Source: a virus
IMG/VR virus record: IMGVR_UViG_3300045417_000161
Coordinates: 1-31,736 of that record
Length of the DNA: 31,736 nucleotides
Reading direction: 5' to 3' (one strand)
Below are positions 6,502-17,900 of the stretch, piece after piece. The notes under the pieces are model-generated. The model did no database searches, had not been told where the DNA came from, and saw nothing but the letters and a program-made list of their open reading frames with translations. The position numbers and the translations under genes are program-made. Each line of letters starts with the position of its first letter. Within the stretch, counting starts at the first letter, position 1.

Positions 6502-7263
6502 ATGGCTAAAGCTAAAGTTGATAAAAAATTCTTAGCAACCATGCTTGGCATGGCTGGTCTTGGTGCTCTTGCATTTGGTCATGGAGCATATAAAAGATTT
6601 GGTCAATTTACCAGAAAAACAGCTCCACAAGCTCAGGTCCAACAGCAAAGGACACAGCAGCCACAAAGACCTCAGATACAACCAAATACAGCTCCAGTGG
6701 TCGCTGCCCCACAAAAACCCGTAGCAGCAACGCCACAGGCTCAATCATACGAATTTTCTCACCCCACAATTGAAAGATTTCTTGGTGGCATTGCCAAGGC
6801 AGAGCATCGTGCTCTTGGCGATATAGATCACAAAGAATATGATCCAAGATTGATGATTCGCACTGGTGGAGGTGGTGGATCATCAAGCGCATATGGTCCT
6901 TATCAAATTACAAGAAATCTAGCAAGAGGGCTTGTAAAAAATCATCCAACACTTTTTGCTCCAATCAAAGACTTTGCAAATGATTTTATTGCTCAAGGAT
7001 TCAAGTTTCTTAAGTCAGGAAACAAAGATAAAACTTATGGTCTTAAAAGTAAAGGCGATCTTCATGGACCTGAGTACCATGGCTATCACATGCAGTTAGG
7101 CGATCTTGCAATTCGGGCATTAGCAAAAGAAAAGAAGATCAACTATAAAGATGGCCTTACTCCAATAGAGCTAAATACTATGATTCAAACATGGAGAGGT
7201 GCTTCTGAAAGAGAAGACCCAGAATATTATAGAATTGTTCGTGGTCATTATTTTAGTGAATAA
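6502..7263 (+). CDS. Membrane-anchored lytic-transglycosylase-like protein
   Basis: 254 aa from the ATG at 6502; the TTG at 6496 lies inside the promoter spacing. Residues 10-27 are a hydrophobic, Gly/Ala-rich segment, and residues 38-82 a Pro/Gln/Ala linker. From about 88 follows a lysozyme-like domain with a candidate catalytic Glu at 101 (KAEHRAL) and the SSAYGPYQIT motif at 128-137, which matches the S-x-A-x-G-x-x-Q pattern of SLT-type transglycosylases. Enzymes of this kind cut peptidoglycan glycan strands. In a late virion region this is most likely a virion-associated lysin used for DNA entry, rather than the lysis enzyme (inference). Confidence 0.7.
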   Translation: MAKAKVDKKFLATMLGMAGLGALAFGHGAYKRFGQFTRKTAPQAQVQQQRTQQPQRPQIQPNTAPVVAAPQKPVAATPQAQSYEFSHPTIERFLGGIAKAEHRALGDIDHKEYDPRLMIRTGGGGGSSSAYGPYQITRNLARGLVKNHPTLFAPIKDFANDFIAQGFKFLKSGNKDKTYGLKSKGDLHGPEYHGYHMQLGDLAIRALAKEKKINYKDGLTPIELNTMIQTWRGASEREDPEYYRIVRGHYFSE

Positions 7264-7289
7264 ATGTGATTAAATTAAACGAGGGTGAA

Positions 7290-7901
7290 ATGTTAGCAGA
7301 TAAATTTTGGTTAAATCCAGATAGCAAAATGATCTGGGTTGCGGAAAATCATATTAAAACTATTGTCGAAAATCCTGTTCTTTTTGAATATGATGGCAAA
7401 GAAGAACTAGAAAAAGAATTTTATTCCAATATAAAATTTTTAAATGAAACTGAAATACCAGATATTTCACTAACAGATTTTTATTATGAAGTATCAGATG
7501 ATTTATTGCAAAAAAGAATAAAAAAATTTGAAAGCTCTATCTATGATAGAGGATTTGTTTGGTGTGAATATGATGATAAAAATAAAATATTATCATTAAG
7601 ATCTTCTTCTAAAAACTTCTTAAGAGAAGGTGTTGACGATGTAAAAGAGCACATCGATCAATTTGAAGAAATTAATTTAATTCTTGTATTGAATACAGGA
7701 TTAGTTATTAAATATAGATTAGTAGGAAAAGAAGAAATAAAATTATTTTTAGATGAAATGATTATAGGAAGAAAACCATCTTACGTTAATAAGGAAAATA
7801 CACCAAAAAAATCACATAAAAGTTTTTCTAATAAAAAGAATACTAAAAAGCCAAAATTTATAGAAAAAATTAAAAAAATTATAAATAAACTATATGCTTA
7901 A
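7290..7901 (+). CDS. Hypothetical protein with Lys-rich tail
   Basis: 203 aa from the ATG at 7290, chosen for the strong GAGGGTG just upstream. A GTG at 7266 in frame would add eight residues. The N-terminus MLADKFWLNPDSKMIWVAE recalls short phage proteins with FW-x-N-P openings, but I cannot name the family. The C-terminal third (about 160-203) is almost entirely Lys, Asn, Ser and Ile, likely disordered and nucleic-acid binding. The last codons contain the late promoter for the next gene, and the genes overlap by 8 bp. Confidence 0.75.
   Translation: MLADKFWLNPDSKMIWVAENHIKTIVENPVLFEYDGKEELEKEFYSNIKFLNETEIPDISLTDFYYEVSDDLLQKRIKKFESSIYDRGFVWCEYDDKNKILSLRSSSKNFLREGVDDVKEHIDQFEEINLILVLNTGLVIKYRLVGKEEIKLFLDEMIIGRKPSYVNKENTPKKSHKSFSNKKNTKKPKFIEKIKKIINKLYA
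7880..7887 (+). promoter_or_regulatory. T4-type late promoter inside an upstream gene
   Basis: Exact TATAAATA within the last codons of the gene at 7290-7901, 6 nt before the ATG at 7894. The identical spacing argues against a chance match in AT-rich coding sequence. Confidence 0.7.
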
Positions 7902-8640
7902 GAGACAAAATCCAACTATATCTCCAAAGAGATTTACCTCTAACGGTTTAAAATCTTTATTAGAAGCTGCTTCTGGTAAAAGAGAAGACGATGGGACTGA
8001 AGAACCAACTAAACCACAATCTCCTAATTCAGCATCAGGTGGTGGATTTTCGGGTTCTGGGATGCCAGAAAAAGGTTATGGTGGAAAAAAAGGTGGCAAT
8101 TTAGAACCGTTATCTTTAGAGGGGGCAAAATATGCAGTTGGCCTTCCTATGGCTGCTTTGAGAGTTGGACTTGGATTGCAACAGGCAGATTTTTTACTTT
8201 CTAAGATGCCTCTTGGTCTTGGTCAATACACAGGAATGGGTGCTTTATCATTTGCAGCTCCTCAGCTTCTAAGATTTGCTGGAGAAGAAGGTTCTGCATC
8301 AGAAGCAGAAAGAAATATTTCTCCTTATGAATCAAAGGATTTAGATCCAGATGAACTTGATGTGTTTGGCACACTATCATTTTCTGAAAAACCAGATAAA
8401 GAACCAGATAAAGAACCAGATAAAGAAACAAAGACACTGCAAACAAAAACTATAAAATATGGAGATAATGAAATAAGTGTTAATCCAGATTCTTTACTGT
8501 ATAAATTAAACGATCCATATGGAGTAAGTCCATTTGTTGATTTTGCAAATAAAACGAAACGAGCACAAGATAGACAAAAACAATTTGAAAAAGATATGTT
8601 AGACTTGGGCAAGCAAAGAATGCCTACTGGTAAATTCTAA
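7894..8640 (+). CDS. Hypothetical virion-region protein
   Basis: 248 aa, unknown function. Residues 1-29 contain LKSLLEAASGK, whose L-L-E-A resembles a prohead-protease cut site, so it may be a variant cargo or core protein (weak). Residues about 38-75 are Gly/Ser/Pro-rich and probably disordered. About 85-130 is moderately hydrophobic (VGLPMAALRVGLGL, GMGALSFAAPQLL) and could contact a membrane. Then follows a DKEP tandem repeat and a charged C-terminus. The gene starts 6 nt after a late promoter. Its TAA overlaps the next ATG as TAATG, so translation is coupled. Confidence 0.7.
   Translation: MLKRQNPTISPKRFTSNGLKSLLEAASGKREDDGTEEPTKPQSPNSASGGGFSGSGMPEKGYGGKKGGNLEPLSLEGAKYAVGLPMAALRVGLGLQQADFLLSKMPLGLGQYTGMGALSFAAPQLLRFAGEEGSASEAERNISPYESKDLDPDELDVFGTLSFSEKPDKEPDKEPDKETKTLQTKTIKYGDNEISVNPDSLLYKLNDPYGVSPFVDFANKTKRAQDRQKQFEKDMLDLGKQRMPTGKF
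8392..8427 (+). repeat. 12-bp tandem repeat, three copies
   Basis: CCAGATAAAGAA three times in a row, encoding PDKE repeats within the protein at 7894-8640. Confidence 0.9.
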
Positions 8641-9125
8641 TGAAGAGAATAAAAACTGCATTACAAAATGCAGTAAATAATCAACCTCCATTACCAGAGG
8701 TAAAAGGTCTTTCTTCTGAAATAAATTTAGATGGTCTTGAGAGATATTTAATAGAAAAATCTCCAAAAAGAGAAGAACCGACCGAACCACAAAAAGTCAA
8801 AGAATTAAAAACAAATCAAATATCATATGAAAGAGCTGGATTAAAGGTTGTTGAACCAAAAAACTTATCAGAAATTGTGGAATTATTAAGCCAACATATT
8901 TGTGACGTTGAATTTACAAGATCTACATTTCCTAGAGGAACAAGAGTGATTAGGTGTACTTTAAATGAAAAATTTTTAGGAAGAAGATTTGTCGGTATGG
9001 GTCCAATAGGAGATTTAATAAAAATATGGGATATCGATCAGCAGGGATGGAAAAGTTTTTATGCAAAAAGTGTAAGAAAAATTAGTTACGATGCTAATCC
9101 ATATGAGCCAGGATCAAATACATAG
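8640..9125 (+). CDS. Hypothetical protein
   Basis: 161 aa, unknown function. An N-terminal charged helix and linker (to about residue 80) are followed by a compact C-terminal part with beta-rich sequence (TRVIRCTLNEKFLGRRFVG, then LIKIWDIDQQGW). It may be a small virion or assembly protein. It is translationally coupled to the upstream gene through TAATG and followed closely by a 57-codon frame. Confidence 0.7.
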   Translation: MKRIKTALQNAVNNQPPLPEVKGLSSEINLDGLERYLIEKSPKREEPTEPQKVKELKTNQISYERAGLKVVEPKNLSEIVELLSQHICDVEFTRSTFPRGTRVIRCTLNEKFLGRRFVGMGPIGDLIKIWDIDQQGWKSFYAKSVRKISYDANPYEPGSNT

Positions 9126-9128
9126 AAT

Positions 9129-9302
9129 GTGGCAAAGACAGACTACGATCTTGATGTTTTAATTCACGAAGCAAAAAAAGCTGTCGATTGCTACGAAAAG
9201 TATTTGCTGGATGTTTCTGATTGGAAAAATCTAGCAAAAATAATGAAAACATTAATGGAAACTATTGAAGCGATAGAAAAAAAGAGGAAACATGGGAAGT
9301 AG
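9129..9302 (+). CDS. Small helical protein, GTG start
   Basis: A 57-aa frame starting GTG and overlapping the next gene by 11 bp. The peptide (MAKTDYDLDVLIHEAKKAV at the start, KKRKHGK at the end) is strongly helical, acidic then basic, with heptad-like Leu/Ile/Met spacing. It fills the gap between the 161-aa and 866-aa genes on the same strand, as expected in a tightly packed phage operon. No good ribosome binding site is visible, so coupling to the upstream stop is likely. Function unknown. Confidence 0.6.
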   Translation: MAKTDYDLDVLIHEAKKAVDCYEKYLLDVSDWKNLAKIMKTLMETIEAIEKKRKHGK

Positions 9303-11892
9303 AAGATGCTGTTCGTGTGGAGTTTTAAAACCAGAGAGATGTAAAGAGTGCTGTTCAAATTGTATTTCCGCACATAAAATTGAATATAAACCAGGTGTTC
9401 ACACATTTGCGAATCAAAATATTCGTGATGTTTTTACTCTTCATCATGGTGCTGGTGTAGATACTGGTGGAAAATGCACAGATAGTGGACGTGTAACAGA
9501 AGATGCTATTATAAAGATAGAGTATATAAACACAGGAAGCTATTGGACTTGGTGGCATCCTGCATTCATGATAAATTTTGATCCATCATTTCCTCCATGC
9601 ACAAACATGACTAATAGAGATGCAGGAACAAGTTCTTATCCTGCTTTAGCACCAGTTGGAGCTGACTTTGATTTATTAGGATATAATCGTATATTTTGGA
9701 ATTTAGGATTAAAATATCAGCGAGATAGAGTGTTACCTGATGCATTAACAGCTAATGGATTTTATAAATTACACGCTCCAGATTCGGCAGTTCTTACAGA
9801 CTTCCCTAGATTTAATAGAATTTTTGGACTAAGTGATCCGTATGAATGCAGAAATACTGTTGATTGTCCGGGAGATTATTTTGGATGTGCAGCGAGTATG
9901 AATGTTTATATTAATAATCCTCCATTAGTTCCAAATAATATTAATGGTGGTCCAGTTTCATTTAGATTTGGATATCCCTGCTCAACAGATTCTGAAGATA
10001 TTTGCTGTGGCTATGGTGGCTGGTGGAATCATGGAGGAGGAGTACCCGGATCCGGATCTGGGAGCTTAAATGGATTTGAAGTTGATAAATTCAGTCCATA
10101 TAATGAAACTCCTTGGGGAGGAAAACCATCAAATGCTGTAAGATCTTGTAATTTCTTAGGACTGAGTAAATATCAAAGAAGAATGTTTAGAACATATTTT
10201 CCGTGGGCGTGGCAAATATTTTCATATTCTTTTGACCACTTAATTCCTTTTGGTAATGCTTTCCACGATTGGGCAGAAATTCAAGATCCAGAAACAAATG
10301 AAATAGAAAGAAAATTGATTAAATATGGAGCATTGACTCCTATAAAAACTGGATATCCAGAAAATATTTTTGAACCAACTGGATTTATTTACTACCCAAT
10401 GTCACCTAGCTCAAAAACATATTGGGGTGATGGACCTGGAGTTATAACTCCAACCACTCCTGTTCCGTGTGCAGGTGATAATACATACGCATTTACTCAG
10501 CAAAGAGCTTCTTCTTTAAGACATCAATTTTTAGGTTTTGCTTTTTGTGAACATCAATATGATAAGGAATGTGGAAGACAAGAAGTACTTGGTGACCCAG
10601 ACATTCAAATACCTTTAGCAACTGTAGTTCCAGTCAGATTCACATTTGCTTGTTCTGGTATTCCTATGTTTGAATTTGATCTTTTGGAAGCAGTAAAAGA
10701 TGAAATATTACAACCGGAGCAAGCTCAAAGAATGATTGCTTGCTGGAAAGCATTTACCATGTGGTTCGAAAATCCAAATAATGATAGCACGAACGCAACA
10801 TTTCTTGATCGTGAAATTCCAATATATTCTTTGGCAATGCCACAAGTAAGACATACTCCAAGTCAAGAAGAAGCACAAGAAGGTCAATTTTTGATGGATA
10901 TTCTATCTGCTAGAAATTATAGCGGATTAATGGTTAAAGATTGGAGAGATGAAGCATACGACGAAATAATAGAAGCAAATAGAATCTATAGAGAATGTAT
11001 AAGAGATACTTATATTTTAAGAAATTATACAGATACAACTAAGACAGCGCAAGAAATTAAACAATATGCTGAAGATTACGCAGAATCTATTTTTGATTTG
11101 GGAGTTATACTAGGATTTGGCTCTATAGCCAACATGCAAACTAATAAAAATACTCTACTTCCTATAGTATTTCCTTCTCAGCTAGGACCTATTAGAAAAA
11201 GATGCCGTCAAAATAATCCAGCATTTAGAACAGAGGGTGAAGCAGAATGGGCTGGTTCATCACAGTTAGTAACAAGGAATTCATATTTTGGGTTAAATGT
11301 TTTAACTCCTATGAATATTTTCCCAAGAGCTGATGATCAAAGATCAATTTCTTTTGGTGGAGTTGATAGGTATAATGAACTTGGAAATAGAAGAGTTGAT
11401 GATAGCGATTTATCAATAGGTATAGATACTCCTTGGAAATATCAATCTTTATATTATGCAGATATTTCTAAACCTCTCTTCAAAGAAGATGAGTATATGC
11501 CAAATAAAAATGCATTAATACAGCCATCAGAATCATCTGTAGGAACACAAAACGGAAAATGGAATACAGATGTTTATGGACTAAGATACAGTGAATTTGA
11601 TGTGCATTGTGATATGGTAAATAGAATATCTCATCTATGTTATACCTATTTCTTTGCACAACCATCTGGTTGGGATTTTACTGGGCGTGGACCATTTCCA
11701 AATTACCGTTCAGAATATAACTGGTGGGCTAGAAGGTTCGGCAGAATCGAAGAACGATTTGATGACATTGTAACATACTTTGGAACATATAGAAAACACT
11801 CGTCAATAACTGGTTGCGGAGTAAGCAATATAGGAAATTTTGAATATTCTTGGAATCCAAGTAGAAATAATCTTATACCACCTTGTGGTTAA
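9292..11892 (+). CDS. Large Cys-rich virion-type protein
   Basis: 866 aa. The N-terminus has a dense Cys cluster (RRCCSCGVL, then CKECCSNC, residues 6-25), suited to metal binding. The rest is rich in Trp, Tyr, Asn, Pro and Cys, which suits a folded surface or tail protein. Strong AAAGAGG precedes the ATG. It lies directly upstream of the giant 3251-aa gene, and both carry Cys-pair motifs, so the products may sit together in one structure. No known domain is recognised; fibre, baseplate or head decoration are all possible. Confidence 0.7.
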   Translation: MGSRRCCSCGVLKPERCKECCSNCISAHKIEYKPGVHTFANQNIRDVFTLHHGAGVDTGGKCTDSGRVTEDAIIKIEYINTGSYWTWWHPAFMINFDPSFPPCTNMTNRDAGTSSYPALAPVGADFDLLGYNRIFWNLGLKYQRDRVLPDALTANGFYKLHAPDSAVLTDFPRFNRIFGLSDPYECRNTVDCPGDYFGCAASMNVYINNPPLVPNNINGGPVSFRFGYPCSTDSEDICCGYGGWWNHGGGVPGSGSGSLNGFEVDKFSPYNETPWGGKPSNAVRSCNFLGLSKYQRRMFRTYFPWAWQIFSYSFDHLIPFGNAFHDWAEIQDPETNEIERKLIKYGALTPIKTGYPENIFEPTGFIYYPMSPSSKTYWGDGPGVITPTTPVPCAGDNTYAFTQQRASSLRHQFLGFAFCEHQYDKECGRQEVLGDPDIQIPLATVVPVRFTFACSGIPMFEFDLLEAVKDEILQPEQAQRMIACWKAFTMWFENPNNDSTNATFLDREIPIYSLAMPQVRHTPSQEEAQEGQFLMDILSARNYSGLMVKDWRDEAYDEIIEANRIYRECIRDTYILRNYTDTTKTAQEIKQYAEDYAESIFDLGVILGFGSIANMQTNKNTLLPIVFPSQLGPIRKRCRQNNPAFRTEGEAEWAGSSQLVTRNSYFGLNVLTPMNIFPRADDQRSISFGGVDRYNELGNRRVDDSDLSIGIDTPWKYQSLYYADISKPLFKEDEYMPNKNALIQPSESSVGTQNGKWNTDVYGLRYSEFDVHCDMVNRISHLCYTYFFAQPSGWDFTGRGPFPNYRSEYNWWARRFGRIEERFDDIVTYFGTYRKHSSITGCGVSNIGNFEYSWNPSRNNLIPPCG

Positions 11893-11898
11893 TAAATA
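11891..11898 (+). promoter_or_regulatory. Weak late-promoter-like box (AATAAATA)
   Basis: One mismatch to the consensus, overlapping the stop of the 866-aa gene and 9 nt before the ATG of the giant gene. No good ribosome binding site lies between them. Confidence 0.35.
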
Positions 11899-11907
11899 AT
11901 GTAAACT

Positions 11908-14900
11908 ATGTCATGTAATTGTATTGGAAATTTTTATACGGATTCTAATGGTAATCAGCAACCGCTTACCGAGTTTATGTGCTTTGAAATTATTGCACAA
12001 AATTCATTCTGCTGCGATACATTTGATAAATCATGTCTCAATACAATTTATTTTGACTCTACGGCAGAAAATTATGTTGGATGTTACGGATGTCCGTCAG
12101 ATAATACTAATTGTTGTTATTTAATTCAAATAGAAGCAAATAGATTAAATCCTGAAGAAAACTCTCAGTGCTGTGAAAATTTTGATTCATATTGCGTTGA
12201 GGCATATGAAACATTAAAAAATACTAAAGGAAATTTTTGTTCTGATACATCTTCTCTGAAGGATTATTATGTAAATACTTACAGTACAGATTACAGACCA
12301 TGTAACTTTAGTGATGAACAAGCAGATAGATGCATAACTGAATTAAATTGTTCTCAAATTAATTCTGAACAATGTTTAAATTCTCTTTATAGTAAATTAA
12401 CAGATTTTTCTAGTGTATGTCAATGTACTTGTTTTAAGCAAGCAAGATATCTTAGTACATGCATGCTTAATGTAATTCATAGAGATCCAACATGTTGCCA
12501 TTCTTGGACAGCAGAATGCGAAGCAATTAAAGAACAATTACAGATAAATCCAGGAGATCCTTGTTCTTTAGTTGCCAGTGAAGGTGATGGATCATTAGCT
12601 GGTCTAGATCCACCAGGCACTCTCAGTTGTGGATGTACCATAAAGGGTCTTCCAACATTTGATGATGTTCCATGTTGTTTTAAGAGATATTGTCAAGACT
12701 TGCAAAATTCGTATGAGCTTGGAGTTTTGCAAGATGGACCATATAACTGTAATGATCTTGGTGTATTTTTAAATAAATTTTTAACTTCTACTGATTTGCT
12801 TATACCAGATTGCCAACCAACTGATTATCCATTAGCTGGCGGTCCTCCTTGCCCAAATACTTTATGCAATGGCTGTGATTATTTTATTCCATCTGGTAAC
12901 GATGGATGGTTATCTGGTTATGATAATATTTGTCCGGGTGAACAGTGTCCAAAATGGCCATGGGGAGCAATTGAAGGATGTAATGTAAAAGGAGCAGACG
13001 CAACAGATTCATCGTTAGGCACTCCTCCAAGAAACCCTCCAACAACTGGTGCAATTTATCCTGTATCTCATAATCATAATGATTGTGCATATGCAATGGC
13101 TCTTCCGATTTATTCATATGGTTGTTCAGAAATATTTTCTAATGTAGAAGAAATGCAAGATTTTATATTAAATCTTGCAAAAAGATTTGCAAATCCAGAA
13201 CAAGAAATAGAAATTCAGGCAACAAATTGCTCAGAGTGCTGCTCAATATGCAGATTTTTTGGAAAAGAATCTTTGGAATGTTCTGGATGTGTAGATACAT
13301 TTAATTTTGCAACAGAAACTCCCGCTATAAACAATGATAATTATCTTGTTTACGAAGGACAGGGTATAACATTTATAGCATCACCTGTGAGAACCCAATA
13401 TCTTTACTATCAATTAGTTTCTGCTTTAGGATTACCAGTAATTGATAAAAATGATATAGATGCTAGTGGAAATGGCATTAACGGAAAACCTTTGGGAATG
13501 ACTGGATTGCTTGGAGCAGTGGGAGATATAGTTAAATTTAATTTGAAGATGAAAAGCGATGGTTCTTTTGAAGGACCAGAATATTTTAGAGTAAAATTAA
13601 TAGAACAATCAGATCTAAATGGCTGTGCACATGGAACATTTCTTTCTAATGCAATTACAGTAAAAGAACCTCCAACATTTACTTTATCTGGAGTTCCCTC
13701 TAATTGTCAGGTAAATGAAGGAACAAATCTTTCTCTAACAATAACTACCACAAATTTCCCAGTAGGAACTATTTATTATAGAATTATTTCTATAATAGGA
13801 GCATCATCTGAAGATTTTGGTATTTCTATGAGTGGATCACTGTCTATAGTAAATAGCAGTGCAACTCTTAATATTCCTATACTTGCAGATCAAATTACAG
13901 AAGGTTCAGGAGAAAAATTTAAAGTAGAGTTTAGTATTACTAGTAGTTTTGATTCTATTGTTGCAACAACAAATAATTCTTGTCCCAACGGCATACAAAT
14001 AAACGATACTTCTGTTACTCCTTTGAATGTAACTATAACAGCTTCTCCGACAAATCCGAATGAAGGAACCATTGTTACATTCCAAATTCAAGCTAATCAA
14101 GCAGGAACTTACTACTATACAATAAATTCTAATGGTAGTCCTTTTGTACCAGGAAATGATTTTATTGCTAATACAGATCCTTTAGCTGATGTAAATAGTA
14201 GTGGTTCTTTTAATATAACTGTACCTAATGGCACTGCAACAATCTATAAAAGAATAAATCCAGATTCTTTAACAGAATCAACTCCAGAATCTTTCTTCAT
14301 GGAGATTAGAAAAGATTCTACTAGCGGAAGTATATTAACAAGTTCATCGATTATTACCATTATTGATAGTTCTGGAACTCCAAGTTATAATATATCTGGA
14401 CCATTAACAGTAGTAGAAGGTAACGATTACACATATAATGTTGTTACTACAAACTCTGCATTTTCTACATTACACTATAGAATTGTTGCAGTAAACAATT
14501 CAACTATTACTACAGCAGATTTTGGTATTCCTCTTACTGGTTCATTTACGCTATCTCCTTCTGGAACATATAATTTGCTATTACCAGTTTTAGAAGGAGA
14601 ATTAGAAGCACCAGAAGAATCATTTAAGATAGAATTGTGGTCTAATGGTTCTTATATAGGCAGTGCTTTAGCAAGCACCCAAACCATAAAAATATTAGAT
14701 ACAACACAAAATGTTTCTATTAGTCAAACTTCTACTTTAATTACAGAAGAACAAAGTGTTACATTTACAGTAACTACAATAAACATAGACGAAGAAATAT
14801 TAACATATAAAATTGTTTCTACTTCTGGAAATATAGTCGCTGGAGATTTTACTCCACCATCTTTAACTGAAAATTTTAATCTAACTGGTTCTACTACAAA

Positions 14901-17900
14901 AACAGGAAATTTTACACTAACATTAGCTAATAATTCCCAATATGAAGGACAAGAAAAATTTAAAGTAGAAATTTATAAACCTTTAGATACGACTCCAATA
15001 ATAACTTCCAATGAAATAACAGTAGTTGATGCAGATTCTACTTTAAGTGTTTCTACATCTGCGATATCTGTAGTTGAAGGAAATTCCTTTAACATTACAG
15101 TAAATTATACTAATTATCCAAATCCAAATGTTTACTATAGATTAGAAACTGCATATGGAGCAGCCATTGATCCATTAGATTTTTCTGGGGGGTTAAATGG
15201 TGCTATTCCAGTATCAGCTTCTAGTACAAGTGTAACACACACTATTCAAACTTTAGAAAGAGACATTTATAGTGGAATTAGAGGATTTTATGTAGTTGTA
15301 TCAAATATTTCTGAAGGCGATGGAGAATCTACAGGAATTATTCAACTTATTGATGCTAATCCAGATTATACAGAAATACAAGTTCCTGTATCGGTTATAG
15401 AAGGAAATTCGTTTAACTTCACAGTAAATGGAACGAACATTCCTAATGGAACGATTCTTTATTACCAAATAATAGGTCTTTCTTCGTCCGATATTGTTGG
15501 CGGAAGTTTAACTGGTAATTTTAATGTAGTAAATAATACAGCAACAGTAACAATAGGAACAGTAAATAATACTGCATTTGAAGGACCAGAAACATTTACT
15601 ATTAAAATTTTTACTAATTCCGCACTTACTATTGAAGTATTAGAGTCTACTCAAATAACTCTGTTTGACGGTACAAAGGTATATGGTCCTCTATCTCCAA
15701 ATTCAGGCAATATAGTAGAAGGAACATCACAAAGTTTTTCTTTTGCAACAGAAAATATAGCTACAGGGACTACAGTATATTATAAAATAATATCAGTTAG
15801 TGGACCCGTAACTGCCGATGATTTTTCTCCAGCAACTTTGACTGGTTCTTTCAATATTGGAAGTTCATTTAATATAACGCTAGCAAACAATATAGCTTCT
15901 GAATTAAATGATGTATTTAAAATACAAATATATTCCGATTCTTCTTTTCAACAATTAAAATATACTAGTGGTAATTTTACTATTAAAGATGCTGCTCCAA
16001 AATATTTTATAGTAGCAGATAAAAATACTGTTGATGAAGGTGGAACGGTATCCTTTGATGTAACTACAGAAAATGTTCCAAATGGAACTAATTTAATTTA
16101 TTATATTACTGGTGATACAAATCAATTTGATTTTGTTCCTGTTGGAATCACGGGCGCAGTAACTATTAATAACAATTTTTATAATTTCAGTCTTGGAATT
16201 TCTGCTGATCTTTCTACAGAAACGGGAGGCGAACAGTTCCAGGTAGTTATTAAGCAAAATGATGCTGGACCAGATTTAAGTGAACCAACTAGTCCTATTA
16301 CAATAAGTGACACATCTGTTTCCTATTATACAATTACTCCAACATCTGGATCTATAGTAGAAGGAAACGCACAAACTTTTACTGTTACAGGAGTTGGTTC
16401 TGGTACTGATGGCACTTTCTATTATGGTATAACTGGAATAAAGGGAGGACAGGAGCTACAAGAAACAGATTTTGTTGATGGTTTTGTTGATAGTTTTAAT
16501 ATTTCTTCTGGAAGTGGATCATTTACTATTACAACAGTACAGAATGATTCTCTGAATAGACAATTTACTGTTAAAGTCGGATCAACAAATGATCCTTATA
16601 ATTCAGTATTAGTAGAAACTGGTATTTTTAATATAACAGATTTAAATGCTGATTATACTGTTACTCCATCTACCTTTTTTATTATAGAAGGACAGGGAAT
16701 AACATTTAATATAACTGCTTTAAATGTTCCAAATGGCACAGTTTTACAATATGCCATAACTAGTACCAATGGAGTAAATTCTTCAGATTTTGTTGGTGGT
16801 TTGAATGGAACAGTTACGATACAAAATCAGTCTGCTATACTGTTCAAACAAACAGTTTTTAATCCTGTTTTTGAAGGTCAACAATCTTTTAGTGTAAAGT
16901 TTTACATAACAGATCCTAATAATCCAGAGATTATTTCACAGGAAATAAATCTTGTAGACGCTTTACCAGAAATAACTCAAATTAGTCCAAATGGATGTAT
17001 TACCTGTGGATGTCCAGAAGGTCAGGTACAAGAGGGGGAAACAGTATCATATACTGTTAATGGAACAAATATTCAAAATGGATCTCAATATAATGCAATC
17101 CTTCAACTTTATCCTGGACAAAATGGATTTATTTCATCTGATGTGTCTCCCGCATCACAAACAATAACATTTAATAATAATACAGCTTCTTTTAATGTAA
17201 ATATTTCAACTACTGGTATAAATCAACTTTACGAGGGAACGGACGAATATATTGTAAGAATTAGACAAGGTACAACTGTAAAGAAAGAGTCTGGTTGCTT
17301 CACTATAATTGATGCACCACCGTCAGCAACCATAACACCATCAGTTTCTTCACTGCAAGAAGGACAAGAAATAACATTTAATGTTTCTGTACAGAATGTT
17401 CCAAATAATTCTTTAATTCAATATAAAATTATTGGATTGTCTGAAGATGATTTAGTAGATGGTCAGCTATCCGGAAACATAACCGTAATTGAATCCGGTA
17501 ACGACTATGTTGGATCAGTTACTAAGAGAATTTCTACAGATTCTGTTTTTGGTGAAGTTGAAAGTTTAGTTTTTGTGATTTATTATAATGATATTGAATT
17601 GGATAGAACTTCCGAAATTCCAATCGTTGATACTACTCCCCCAACTGTACCAACATATACTCTTACCATTTCTGATAGAAGCGTAGGTCCAGGACAATCT
17701 TTTACCATTACTTTAACTACTACAAATGTTCCAAATGGTACAGAATTTGAATTCCGTACAGAAGGATTATTTGGATATGTTCCTAATCCGGATGATTTTA
17801 TTCCAAAACAAATAGTAAGAACTGGTATTCTTCCTAAAAATAATAAAATAATTTTAGATTATGAAATTTTTGAAGACGTAGAAGAAAATTTCTCTTTTAA

